Below are positions 1 to 6,456 of a stretch of 11,555 nucleotides of DNA, piece by piece. The notes under the pieces are model-generated. The model ran no database searches and was not told the DNA's origin. It was given only the letters and a program-made list of their open reading frames with translations. This stretch comes from an uncultured Clostridia bacterium. Lineage in GTDB: Bacteria; Bacillota; Clostridia; Oscillospirales; Acutalibacteraceae. The position numbers and the translations under genes are program-made. Position 1 is the first letter of the stretch. The number at the start of each line of letters is the position of its first letter. The stretch is from NCBI GenBank assembly GCA_937888485.1, contig CALAQQ010000270.1:1-11555 (forward strand), written 5' to 3'.

Positions 1-10
1 GCCGCCTCCT
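1..10 (-). promoter_or_regulatory. Ribosome binding site for the next gene off the left edge
   Basis: Read on the minus strand, the hydB stop TAA runs directly into GGAGGCGGC, giving an AAGGAGG Shine-Dalgarno that begins within the stop codon. Only four bases follow before the window ends, so the start codon must lie outside. This shows that another gene follows hydB in the same operon with almost no gap. From the usual nuoE-nuoF-hydA order in Clostridia, the expected gene is the catalytic [FeFe] hydrogenase HydA, but that gene is not visible here. Confidence 0.8.
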
Positions 11-1761
11 TATTCTACAATGATAGCACCGAAGCGGCAGGAATTTACGCACTGACCGCAGCGGATGCAGATATCCGAATCAATGATATGAGCCTCTTTA
101 ACTGCGCCCGAAATTGCCTTTGCAGGACATTTCTTTGCGCAAAGAGTACAGCCTTTACATTTGTCGGCATCGATTGAATATGTGAGAAGCTCAACGCATT
201 CCTTTGCAGGACATTTCTTCTTATTGATATGAGCTTCGTATTCGTCTCTGAAATAACGTATTGTTGTAAGAACAGGATTGGGTGCAGTCTGACCGAGACC
301 GCAGAGTGCACCGTCTTTGATTGCTTCGCAAAGCTCTTCGAGAAGCTCGATGTCGCCTTCCTTGCCCTCACCCTTGACAATTCTTGTGAGGATTTCCTGC
401 ATTCTTGCAGTGCCGATACGGCAGTGTACGCATTTTCCGCATGATTCGAGAGCTGTGAAATCGAGGAAGAATTTAGCCATACCGACCATGCATGTGCTTT
501 CATCCATAACAACCATACCACCCGAACCCATGATTGCGCCCGTTGCGGCAAGAGCCTTGTAGTCGATAACGGTATCAAGAAGATGTGCGGGGATACAGCC
601 GCCCGAAGGTCCGCCCATCTGGACAGCCTTGAAGGTTTTGTCACCCTTTATTCCGCCGCCGATACCGTAGATGACGTCACGGAGAGTTTTACCCATGGGA
701 ATTTCGACAAGACCGCCTTTTTTGATTTTACCCGTGAGGGCGAAAACCTTGGTACCCTTGCTGTTTTCAGTACCCATTGCGGCAAAGGCTTCGCCGCCGT
801 TATTCATAATCCATGCTACGTTTGCGAATGTTTCAACGTTGTTGATGTTTGAGGGTTTATCCATGTAGCCCTTCTGTGCAGGGAAGGGGGGTTTGAGTCT
901 GGGCATACCTCTTTTGCCTTCAAGCGATTCTATGAGTGCGGTTTCTTCACCGCATACGAATGCGCCCGCACCCGCCTTGATTCTCATTTCGCATGAGAAA
1001 TCAGTGCCGAGAATATTCTTTCCGAGAAGATTTGCTTCCTTTGCCTGTTCAATCGCCTTTTCAAGGTGAATGATTGCAAGAGGATATTCCGCTCTTACAT
1101 AAACAATCATTTCCTTTGCACCGATTGCATAAGCGCCGATAAGCATGCCTTCGATAAGGCTGTGGGGATCAGATTCAATGAGAGCTCTGTCCATGAATGC
1201 ACCGGGGTCGCCCTCGTCTGCATTACAGATGAGATATTTTTCTTCGCCCTCGCTCTGACGTGCGGCGTTCCATTTGAACCATGTGGGGAAGCCTGCACCG
1301 CCCCTGCCTGCAAGTCCTGAAATCTTGATTTCTTCGATAACCTGCTCGGGGGTCATTGTCTTAAGAACCTTTTCAAGACCCTGATAGCCGTCTGCATTTC
1401 TGTAATCCTCAAGGGATTCGGGGTCGATAAGACCGCAGTGGCGCAGAGCTATTCTTGTCTGACGGTTGAGAAATTCTTCGTCTTCTTCTGAAATTATAAT
1501 GTGGTCAACGAGCGAAAAATCCTTTGTTTCAACAGCCTTTACGATTGCTTCGGCATCGTCTGCCGAAACCTTTACAAGGCGGTGAATAAGTTCGTTTCCG
1601 TCGTAGATGTCAACAATGGGTTCAAGATAGCACATACCGATACAGCCTGTGCTTCCGAGTGTAAAGTTTTCGTTTCCGTTCATAAGGGCGGCAATCGCAT
1701 TATGAACCTTTGCTGCACCTGCGGCAACACCGCAAGAGCCTTCACCGATGATAATACGCAT
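10..1761 (-). CDS. hydB: NuoF-like NADH/FMN subunit of bifurcating [FeFe] hydrogenase (HydB/HndC type)
   Basis: Flavoprotein that exchanges electrons between NAD(H) and iron-sulfur clusters. In HydABC complexes it acts with HydC and HydA in the cytoplasm to couple hydrogen, NADH and ferredoxin. The 583-residue order is that of HydB. A thioredoxin-like 2Fe-2S domain (about 1-80) comes first. The FMN/NADH domain follows, with GRGGAGFPTWFKW at 152-164, an acidic ADEGDPGAFMDR stretch at 181-192 and GAGAFVCGEETALIESLEG at 264-282. An SLBB region comes next, then the NuoF 4Fe-4S site (C441, C444, C447, C487), and last a two-cluster ferredoxin domain (C535/538/541/545 and C565/568/571/575). The C-terminal ferredoxin separates it from plain complex I NuoF. 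The start ATG overlaps the hydC stop as TAATG, suggesting translational coupling. The N-terminal domain shows only three cysteines (C10, C40, C44), and the FPTG glycine is Trp161. A formate-dehydrogenase-linked NuoF is an alternative, because HydA is not in view. Confidence 0.88.
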   Translation of the reverse strand: MRIIIGEGSCGVAAGAAKVHNAIAALMNGNENFTLGSTGCIGMCYLEPIVDIYDGNELIHRLVKVSADDAEAIVKAVETKDFSLVDHIIISEEDEEFLNRQTRIALRHCGLIDPESLEDYRNADGYQGLEKVLKTMTPEQVIEEIKISGLAGRGGAGFPTWFKWNAARQSEGEEKYLICNADEGDPGAFMDRALIESDPHSLIEGMLIGAYAIGAKEMIVYVRAEYPLAIIHLEKAIEQAKEANLLGKNILGTDFSCEMRIKAGAGAFVCGEETALIESLEGKRGMPRLKPPFPAQKGYMDKPSNINNVETFANVAWIMNNGGEAFAAMGTENSKGTKVFALTGKIKKGGLVEIPMGKTLRDVIYGIGGGIKGDKTFKAVQMGGPSGGCIPAHLLDTVIDYKALAATGAIMGSGGMVVMDESTCMVGMAKFFLDFTALESCGKCVHCRIGTARMQEILTRIVKGEGKEGDIELLEELCEAIKDGALCGLGQTAPNPVLTTIRYFRDEYEAHINKKKCPAKECVELLTYSIDADKCKGCTLCAKKCPAKAISGAVKEAHIIDSDICIRCGQCVNSCRFGAIIVE

Positions 1762-2258
1762 TATTTGCCCTCCTTTGACTGAATTTCCTTGATAACGGCA
1801 ACAGCCGAATCGGGAGTAAGATTGCCGTATGCTTCGCCGTTAATCATGATAACGGGTGCAAGCGAACAGCAGCCGAGACAAGCAACGTTTTCGAGTGTAA
1901 AAAGACCGTCGGCGGTTGTTTCACCGTTGCCGATTCCGAGATATTCGGAGATTGCGGCGCTGACTCTTTCGCTTCCGTTAACGTGGCATGCCGTACCCTG
2001 GCATGACATGATGAGATATTTTCCTATCGGTGCAAGACGGAACTGCGAATAGAAGGTTGCAACGCCGACTATATCTGCAGGGGTAACTCCGATTTTTTCT
2101 GCGATGTGATACATGACATCCTTGGGCAGATAGCCGTATACATCCTGTGCTTTCTGAAGTATGGTAATAAGATTGCTTGATGAGTCGCCGTATTTTGCGA
2201 GAACATCAGCAATCAGCGAGAAATCACTCTTGGGACCCTGACAATTACAATTGCACAT
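1761..2258 (-). CDS. hydC: NuoE-like 2Fe-2S subunit of the hydrogenase (HydC/HndA type)
   Basis: Thioredoxin-fold 2Fe-2S subunit of the 24-kDa NuoE family, expected to pass electrons to or from HydB. The ligands are clear: C86-x4-C91 in SCQGTACHVNG and C127-x3-C131 in ACLGCCSLAPV. The N-terminal helical part includes KAQDVYGYLP and GVTPADIVGVATFYSQF, both typical of the family. I place the start at 2258 (MCNCNCQGPK, 165 residues). It has AGGAGG at 2268-2273 with 9-base spacing, whereas the longer frame from 2282 lacks such a site and begins about where transcription should start. The short cysteine-rich N-terminus (C2, C4, C6) precedes the conserved domain and is not part of the standard cluster site. 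It is the first gene of the operon, directly behind a good promoter, and is followed by hydB with a one-base overlap. Confidence 0.9.
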   Translation of the reverse strand: MCNCNCQGPKSDFSLIADVLAKYGDSSSNLITILQKAQDVYGYLPKDVMYHIAEKIGVTPADIVGVATFYSQFRLAPIGKYLIMSCQGTACHVNGSERVSAAISEYLGIGNGETTADGLFTLENVACLGCCSLAPVIMINGEAYGNLTPDSAVAVIKEIQSKEGK

Positions 2259-2291
2259 GATATTTTTCCTCCTGAAAAACATTCTGATTAA

Positions 2292-2320
2292 AATATATCA
2301 TAATAATAAATATTAATCAA
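2292..2320 (-). promoter_or_regulatory. Sigma-A promoter of the hydCB operon
   Basis: On the minus strand TTGATT (2315-2320) is followed by a 17-base spacer and TATATT (2292-2297), preceded by TGA to give an extended -10. Transcription would start near 2285, leaving a leader of about 27 bases with the AGGAGG of hydC. This position rules against the longer reading frame that begins at 2282. A TTGACA on the same strand at 2351-2356 has no matching -10. Confidence 0.65.
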
Positions 2321-2359
2321 TAGAGTGATTGAGGATATTTTGTATAATAATGTCAAAGG

Positions 2360-2388
2360 TTGATTTTTGAACGGTTTTGTGATAATAT
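2360..2388 (+). promoter_or_regulatory. Sigma-A promoter of the secreted propeller protein
   Basis: TTGATT (2360-2365), a 17-base spacer and TAATAT (2383-2388) with TGA directly before the -10 form an extended -10 promoter. Transcription should start near 2395. The leader carries AGGAG at 2417-2421, nine bases before the ATG at 2431. The -35, spacer length and extended -10 match those of the divergent hydC promoter. Confidence 0.6.
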
Positions 2389-2430
2389 TATTGTGGATAT
2401 AAAGTATTACGCAGAAAGGAGAGTTGCACA

Positions 2431-4443
2431 ATGAAGAAGCTGACAGCGTTTATATTGGTTTTGGCTATGATTTTTTCGGTGTTTGCGGTAAATACAAATG
2501 CAGTTGATATCCATGAAGCTGTGATTTCGGAATTTTCAGAAAAAGAAATCCCTGTAGAAAACGATCTTGTTCTTCATTTCAGAAAAACTTTCCGTACTCT
2601 GCTGAACAGATTCTTTTTAATGGCAAATGCCGATTTTCTTGTTTCGGTTACCGATATCAGGCTGGATCAGGAAAAAATAGTGATTGAGGTCGGCAGAGGA
2701 GCACAGCTCAAAACGAAAATCGACCCCAAAGAAGCAAGAAACAAAAATATAAAATGGTATTCGGATAATACGGTTGTTGCAGGGGTAAACAACGGTATGG
2801 TTACTGCAAGAACAGTCGGTACGGCAACTGTTTACGCAATAGCCGATGACGGCGGATTCTACGATAAATGCACCGTTACCGTAAATCCCGCAACAAATTC
2901 TGCAAAATTCACTGTTTCATATATTGATAATAAAGGAAATGTTGTTTCAAAATCCGTTTTCAACACTTCAACCACAACGGTTGTCAATGTCAATAAGGCT
3001 CCTGCTGTTACTGAGGAGGAGGGCGAATTTCTCGGATGGATTTGTGAAAACAACGGTGTTCTTTATCAGAACGGTTCAAAAATAGATGTCAGAGATTTCC
3101 ATGTTTATGACGATCAGGGCATGATACAGAATTTTGATGTTATTCTGCGCGAATCGGTAAGATACGGCATAAGCGGAAATGACCCTGCTGTTACTCTTTT
3201 CGGAGGAAACGGAAACGATATTTACAGAAAAGTTGAGCCTTCGGGTGACGGCGGATATTTCGCCTGCGGAACAACCACTTCAACAACAGGCGTTTTTGCA
3301 GGAAGAAATGACACTGATTGGGCTGTCCCGTATGCATTCATTTCAAAGCTTGATTCAGACGGAAAAACAGAATGGATAAAAACATTCGGAAAAACCAATG
3401 CGGGTATATATATTAATGATATTGCCGTTCTTTCCGACGGAAATATCATTGCGGTCGGATATCACAGCATCGACAATGTTGAGATGATTGAAGAACTGGG
3501 TGCTGCCGAGGCGGTCATTTATAAGATTTCCGGTACTGACGGCAGTATTATTTCCGAAAAGACCGTTGGCGGTAAAAATTCCGATATGTTTAATTGTGTT
3601 GCTAAAACTACAAAGGGATTTGCCGTTGGCGGAAAAACAGCTTCAACCGACGGCGATTTTGAAGGATACAGCGGTAACTGTGCAATTCTTATGCATTTTG
3701 ATTCGGAGATGAATCTTCTCTGGAACAAAACTCTGAGCGGTGCAAAGGGCGGTTCTGTTGACGGAATAAGCGCTGATAACAGCGGTAATATATTTATTTC
3801 GTGTATAACATCTTCAACAGACGGCGACTTTGCATCCTATAAGGGACTTATGGGCGGTTATCTTGACACGGTTATCATAAAATATAATCATTCGGGCAAC
3901 AGACAATGGTATTATGTAATTGCTTCAAGCGGAAGAGATGAATTCAGAGCAATTCAGGCAGACGGTTCGGGAGGCTGTGTTGTCGGCGGACAGTATGAAT
4001 TATTCACCGCACTTTCACCCGACGGAACTCTTTCGGATGTTCATAACTGCGGCGGCATAGACGCTCTGCTTTTCAGCATCAACAGCTACGGAATCCTGAA
4101 CTGGACAAAGGTTCTTTCGGGCATCGGAAATGACTATATAACCGATATCGCCAAGAGTTCAAAGGGATATGCCGTAACGGGTTACACAACATCATCAAAC
4201 CGTGAATTTGCATCAATGGGCAATTTAGGAGAAACTGACGGTTTTGTATGCTGTGTTAATTCTTCGGGTACAACGCTGAAATTATTCTCGCAGGCGGGAA
4301 CGTCGGAGGAATCAACCTCATGTGTAGCCTGCACAGGTGCGAATGTTATGGTTGCGGGTAAAACCAAATCCAAAGACGGAAGTTTCGCTTATTATTCAGG
4401 CAGTAACTATATGGGCTATACAGCAAAATACAATATAAGTTAA
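2431..4443 (+). CDS. Secreted protein: Ig-like domain plus seven-repeat beta-propeller-like region
   Basis: No specific family recognised; the 670-residue protein looks exported. Residues 1-24 form a signal peptide (charged MKK, hydrophobic core, likely cut after NTNA). Residues about 72-152 resemble a bacterial Ig-like Big_2 domain (VTDIRLDQ, then IKWYSDNTVVAGVNNGMVTARTVG, ending CTVTVNP). Residues about 158-240 resemble an InlB-type B-repeat (SYIDNKGNVVSKS to EFLGWICENNG). From about 250 to the end, a unit of roughly 60 residues recurs seven times, centred on GYFACG (275), NIIAVG (338), GFAVGG (396), NIFISC (453), GCVVGG (515), GYAVTG (579) and NVMVAG (638), often followed by a STDGDF-like motif and an aromatic strand such as ILNWTK. 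This suggests a seven-bladed propeller. There is no LPXTG, SLH or transmembrane anchor, so it is probably released or held non-covalently. It is monocistronic, with its own promoter and terminator. Its role (glycan or protein binding) is a guess. Confidence 0.85.
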   Translation: MKKLTAFILVLAMIFSVFAVNTNAVDIHEAVISEFSEKEIPVENDLVLHFRKTFRTLLNRFFLMANADFLVSVTDIRLDQEKIVIEVGRGAQLKTKIDPKEARNKNIKWYSDNTVVAGVNNGMVTARTVGTATVYAIADDGGFYDKCTVTVNPATNSAKFTVSYIDNKGNVVSKSVFNTSTTTVVNVNKAPAVTEEEGEFLGWICENNGVLYQNGSKIDVRDFHVYDDQGMIQNFDVILRESVRYGISGNDPAVTLFGGNGNDIYRKVEPSGDGGYFACGTTTSTTGVFAGRNDTDWAVPYAFISKLDSDGKTEWIKTFGKTNAGIYINDIAVLSDGNIIAVGYHSIDNVEMIEELGAAEAVIYKISGTDGSIISEKTVGGKNSDMFNCVAKTTKGFAVGGKTASTDGDFEGYSGNCAILMHFDSEMNLLWNKTLSGAKGGSVDGISADNSGNIFISCITSSTDGDFASYKGLMGGYLDTVIIKYNHSGNRQWYYVIASSGRDEFRAIQADGSGGCVVGGQYELFTALSPDGTLSDVHNCGGIDALLFSINSYGILNWTKVLSGIGNDYITDIAKSSKGYAVTGYTTSSNREFASMGNLGETDGFVCCVNSSGTTLKLFSQAGTSEESTSCVACTGANVMVAGKTKSKDGSFAYYSGSNYMGYTAKYNIS

Positions 4444-4446
4444 AAT

Positions 4447-4482
4447 ACACCCCTTGGTTTTGAGTGAAAAACCAAGGGGTGT
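4447..4482. terminator. Bidirectional terminator between convergent genes
   Basis: A perfect 15-bp stem (4447-4461 pairing with 4468-4482) closes a six-base loop, GAGTGA. The arms read ACACCCCTTGGTTTT and its exact complement. It starts three bases after the stop of the secreted protein gene and ends eight bases from the stop of the TRIC gene on the other strand. The downstream tails are only moderately T-rich (TATT on plus, ATTTTAA on minus), but position and stem strength support use by both genes. Confidence 0.88.
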
Positions 4483-4490
4483 TATTGATA

Positions 4491-5144
4491 CTATTCAAGA
4501 TTATTAACCGTCGGTAAATTCCAATGGAATATCGTTGCGAGAATTCTGATTACAATAACCGAACCTGCGCCGATTATGATTGCAAGGGTTGTTGAGCAAA
4601 GCTGATAATGTATAAGTATGTAATAAAGAATAGAACCGATTATCGCAGCAAGGGCATAAACTCTTTTGCGAAGGATTTTCGGAACTCTGCCTGCCATGAT
4701 ATCGCGCATAACGCCGCCGCCGACACCCGTCAGTGTTGCAACAAAAACGGTGAGGAACATATTTTCCTCAAACCCGCAGGCGATTGCGCTGTTGACACCG
4801 CCGATAACGAAAACCGAAAGACCGATCGAATCGAAAATGTTGATAATCTGAGAATAAACGTCAAAATGCTTCTGAATTCTTTTGCCGAAGAAATAGGCTA
4901 TCCAGAAAACAAGAAGAGAAGTTATAACGGCGGTTATCGCATAAACGGATTTGCGGAACGCCATGGGCGGAAGATATCCGAGAATGATATCTCTGACTAT
5001 ACCGCCGCCGACTGCGGTAACCGTTCCGAGAACGATTGCGCCGAAAATATCGAATTTCTTTTCGATTGCGGTGATAACTCCCGTTATCGCAAACGCAACC
5101 GTACCGATTAATTCAATTGCGAGCAGAACAGAATCAATGTTCAT
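4491..5144 (-). CDS. TRIC/UPF0126 family cation channel
   Basis: Integral membrane protein of the bacterial trimeric intracellular cation (TRIC) family, formerly UPF0126, whose characterised members are trimeric monovalent cation channels. The 217 residues hold an internal duplication. Each half contains a glycine-rich hinge followed by Arg-Asp: GGGIVRDIILGYLP at 46-59 and GGGVMRDIMAGRVP at 142-155. Hydrophobic segments fill the rest, consistent with about seven membrane helices, and the length fits the family. The start has AGGAGG at 5152-5157 with seven-base spacing, placed within the last codons of the preceding DUF2809 gene, which it overlaps by 11 bases. It is last in the glgP cluster and ends at a bidirectional terminator. 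The family is secure; the physiological ion and role here are unknown. Confidence 0.88.
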   Translation of the reverse strand: MNIDSVLLAIELIGTVAFAITGVITAIEKKFDIFGAIVLGTVTAVGGGIVRDIILGYLPPMAFRKSVYAITAVITSLLVFWIAYFFGKRIQKHFDVYSQIINIFDSIGLSVFVIGGVNSAIACGFEENMFLTVFVATLTGVGGGVMRDIMAGRVPKILRKRVYALAAIIGSILYYILIHYQLCSTTLAIIIGAGSVIVIRILATIFHWNLPTVNNLE

Positions 5145-5523
5145 CGGTTTTCCTCCTCAAAAGCAGTTCGGCAAAGAAAAATACGGCACCGCCGATAATA
5201 TAGCATATAATATCTTTTATATCAAAGGTTCTCCCGAGTGCCGTACTGATTATCGGGTTATTTTCAAGTCCGAGAAGCTTCACGAAGTCAAAATATTGCA
5301 GAGCTTCGATTATAACTGCAAAAAGCGTTGCAAAAACAGGCATGAGTTTTATCTTTTTCGGAATGAATATCCGAAGAAAAGCGCAGACGAGCATGACCAC
5401 GAGAACATCGCCGACAAACGGGCGGACGAAATTATCGTGAACAAAAAGCGCGATTAAAACTTCCGTTGCAAAAAGCAGCGTAAATATAATTATGTAAATA
5501 AATCTCAGTTTATTTGTTTTCAT
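5134..5523 (-). CDS. DUF2809 family small membrane protein
   Basis: A 129-residue membrane protein with about four hydrophobic segments (near 7-28, 36-55, 60-76 and 103-123). It shows the DUF2809 pattern: FVRPFVGDVLVV at 32-43, an IEALQYFDF stretch at 72-80, and LGRTFDIKDIICYIIGG at 96-112. The conserved charged residues (R34, D39, E73, R98, D101, D104) sit at membrane edges. VanZ-like proteins share a similar layout and are the main alternative. The biochemical role of the family is not known to me. It overlaps tadA upstream by 14 bases and the TRIC gene downstream by 11, so the three are probably co-translated. Its own Shine-Dalgarno is weak: only purine-rich GAGAAAGAG precedes the ATG. Confidence 0.75.
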   Translation of the reverse strand: MKTNKLRFIYIIIFTLLFATEVLIALFVHDNFVRPFVGDVLVVMLVCAFLRIFIPKKIKLMPVFATLFAVIIEALQYFDFVKLLGLENNPIISTALGRTFDIKDIICYIIGGAVFFFAELLLRRKTDEH

Positions 5524-5974
5524 TTTTTCTCTTTCTCAAATCTGCAAAAAATTCCGAGAGCAGCGAAGCGCATTCCTCTTCCATGAATCCCGCAACAACC
5601 TCGGGCTTATGGTTATAGGGGAAATCGAAAAGATTGACCACCGAACCGCACGAGCCCGCCTTATAATCCGATGCTCCGAAAACAAGACGGCGGATGCGTG
5701 AATTTATGATTGCACCCGTGCACATCGGGCAGGGCTCGAGTGTGACATACATTTCGCATTCCCAGAGTCTCCAGCCGCCGAGCTTTTTGCAGGCAAGGTC
5801 GATTGCCTCGATTTCTGCGTGGGCGAGAGCGTTTTTGCCGTATTCACGGCGGTTTCTGCCGACCGAAACAACCTCACCGTTTCGCACGATAACAGCGCCG
5901 ACGGGAACTTCAAGCTCGCCCGCAGCGATTTTTGCCTGTTCAATTGCAAGGTTCATAAAATATGTATCGGTCAT
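5510..5974 (-). CDS. tadA: tRNA(adenine34) deaminase TadA
   Basis: Zinc-dependent deaminase that converts the wobble adenosine of tRNA-Arg(ACG) to inosine. In most bacteria it is essential for decoding CGN arginine codons. The 154 residues are full length. They carry the zinc and catalytic motifs H52-A-E54 and P81-C82-P83-M84-C85, with N41 in the nucleotide-binding strand and the C-terminal NLFDFPYNHKPEVVAGFMEEECASLLSEFF-type region (split here, about 114-143) usual for TadA. The start at 5974 (MTDTYFMNLAIEQAK) aligns in style with the Bacillus TadA N-terminus. Odd point: no Shine-Dalgarno is visible before this ATG (TCAACCTTGGTAACATC), nor before the internal Met7. The RAYT stop codon ends only four bases upstream, so initiation probably depends on ribosomes terminating on RAYT. 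It overlaps the DUF2809 gene downstream by 14 bases. Confidence 0.95.
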   Translation of the reverse strand: MTDTYFMNLAIEQAKIAAGELEVPVGAVIVRNGEVVSVGRNRREYGKNALAHAEIEAIDLACKKLGGWRLWECEMYVTLEPCPMCTGAIINSRIRRLVFGASDYKAGSCGSVVNLFDFPYNHKPEVVAGFMEEECASLLSEFFADLRKRKNENK

Positions 5975-5978
5975 GATG

Positions 5979-6455
5979 TTACCAAGGTTGATATAACTTG
6001 TCTTCTTTCCATTTCAAGGGGTTGTTGTCTATATATTCCCATATCGCTTCGTAGTCCGGTATATCCCGGATAATATGGTCATGGTATGAACGTTGCCACA
6101 ATGAAAATCCTGTTTCTTTTGTTACCAATGTTTTAAACGAGCGAATAAGTTGCGGTATGCTTTGCGTAGGGGACGATGCCTTCATCGTCCCTTCTTCATT
6201 TTCAATGAAGATTATCATATGGATATGGTTGGGCATTATAACATACTTATGCAACCCTTTTATTCCGTTAATATATTTCCTAACGATTTTTCCGTAGCTT
6301 GACAATAAAACTTCAGGGGCGATGTTGGCATCGCCCCCTACAACTTTACCCAACAGACATTTTTTATCCTTTACGCATATCGTTATAAAATATGCTCCGT
6401 TCTGAGAATAATCATAACCTCTCAGACGGTTAGGTTTTCTGTTATAAAACGGCAT
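5979..6455 (-). CDS. REP-associated tyrosine transposase (RAYT, Y1/HUH nuclease)
   Basis: Single-copy relative of IS200 transposases that nicks REP hairpins as single-stranded DNA. All expected motifs are present in 158 residues. These are an N-terminal RLRGYDYSQNGAYFITICV segment (11-28, typical of RAYTs), the metal-binding HUH motif H77-I-H79 in YVIMPNHIHMIIF, the likely nucleophile Y124 in LWQRSYHDHIIR, and WEYIDNNPLKW near the end. It therefore looks intact and possibly active. It begins one base after the glgP stop (TAAAATG) with only a weak AAGAAG upstream, and ends four bases before tadA. Two REP hairpins in opposite orientation lie inside the reading frame and encode residues about 39-47 and 89-97. 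No terminal inverted repeats or target duplications are evident at the gene ends. Whether it mobilises REPs now or has been domesticated cannot be read from the sequence. Confidence 0.92.
   Translation of the reverse strand: MPFYNRKPNRLRGYDYSQNGAYFITICVKDKKCLLGKVVGGDANIAPEVLLSSYGKIVRKYINGIKGLHKYVIMPNHIHMIIFIENEEGTMKASSPTQSIPQLIRSFKTLVTKETGFSLWQRSYHDHIIRDIPDYEAIWEYIDNNPLKWKEDKLYQPW
6166..6191 (+). repeat. REP element 1 inside the RAYT gene
   Basis: GTAG (6166-6169) sits directly before a 9-bp stem, GGGACGATG (6170-6178) pairing with CATCGTCCC (6183-6191), closed by the loop CCTT. A GTAG foot next to an imperfect palindrome is the known RAYT recognition layout in Escherichia coli. The element is antisense to the transposase but within its frame, where it encodes roughly GTMKASSPT. 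Confidence 0.82.
6316..6341 (-). repeat. REP element 2 inside the RAYT gene, inverted relative to element 1
   Basis: On the minus strand GTAG (6341-6338) precedes GGGGCGATG, the loop CCAA and CATCGCCCC, again a 9-bp stem and a 4-base loop. It aligns with element 1 over 26 bases without gaps and with four differences: two in the loop, and two forming a compensatory stem change (A:T to G:C). It is co-oriented with the transposase gene and encodes about VGGDANIAP. Together the two elements form an inverted pair with the GTAG ends outward. Confidence 0.82.
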
Positions 6456-6456
6456 T

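Noticed and set aside
2259..2282. Longer hydC frame starting MFFRRKNI at 2282
   Set aside because: No ribosome binding site precedes it and it begins at the predicted transcription start. The ATG at 2258 has AGGAGG at good spacing and starts the usual length protein.
2351..2356. TTGACA on the minus strand as an alternative hydC -35
   Set aside because: No -10-like hexamer lies 16-18 bases downstream, whereas TTGATT at 2315-2320 has a matching extended -10.
4951..5457. Open frame of 168 codons on the plus strand opposite DUF2809 and the TRIC gene
   Set aside because: It lies antisense to two overlapping genes with clear families, lacks a ribosome binding site, and its translation looks like a low-complexity shadow.
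6170..6191. REP hairpin 1 read as a rho-independent terminator on the plus strand
   Set aside because: No plus-strand gene ends there and the tail is interrupted. The GTAG foot and the second inverted copy explain it better.
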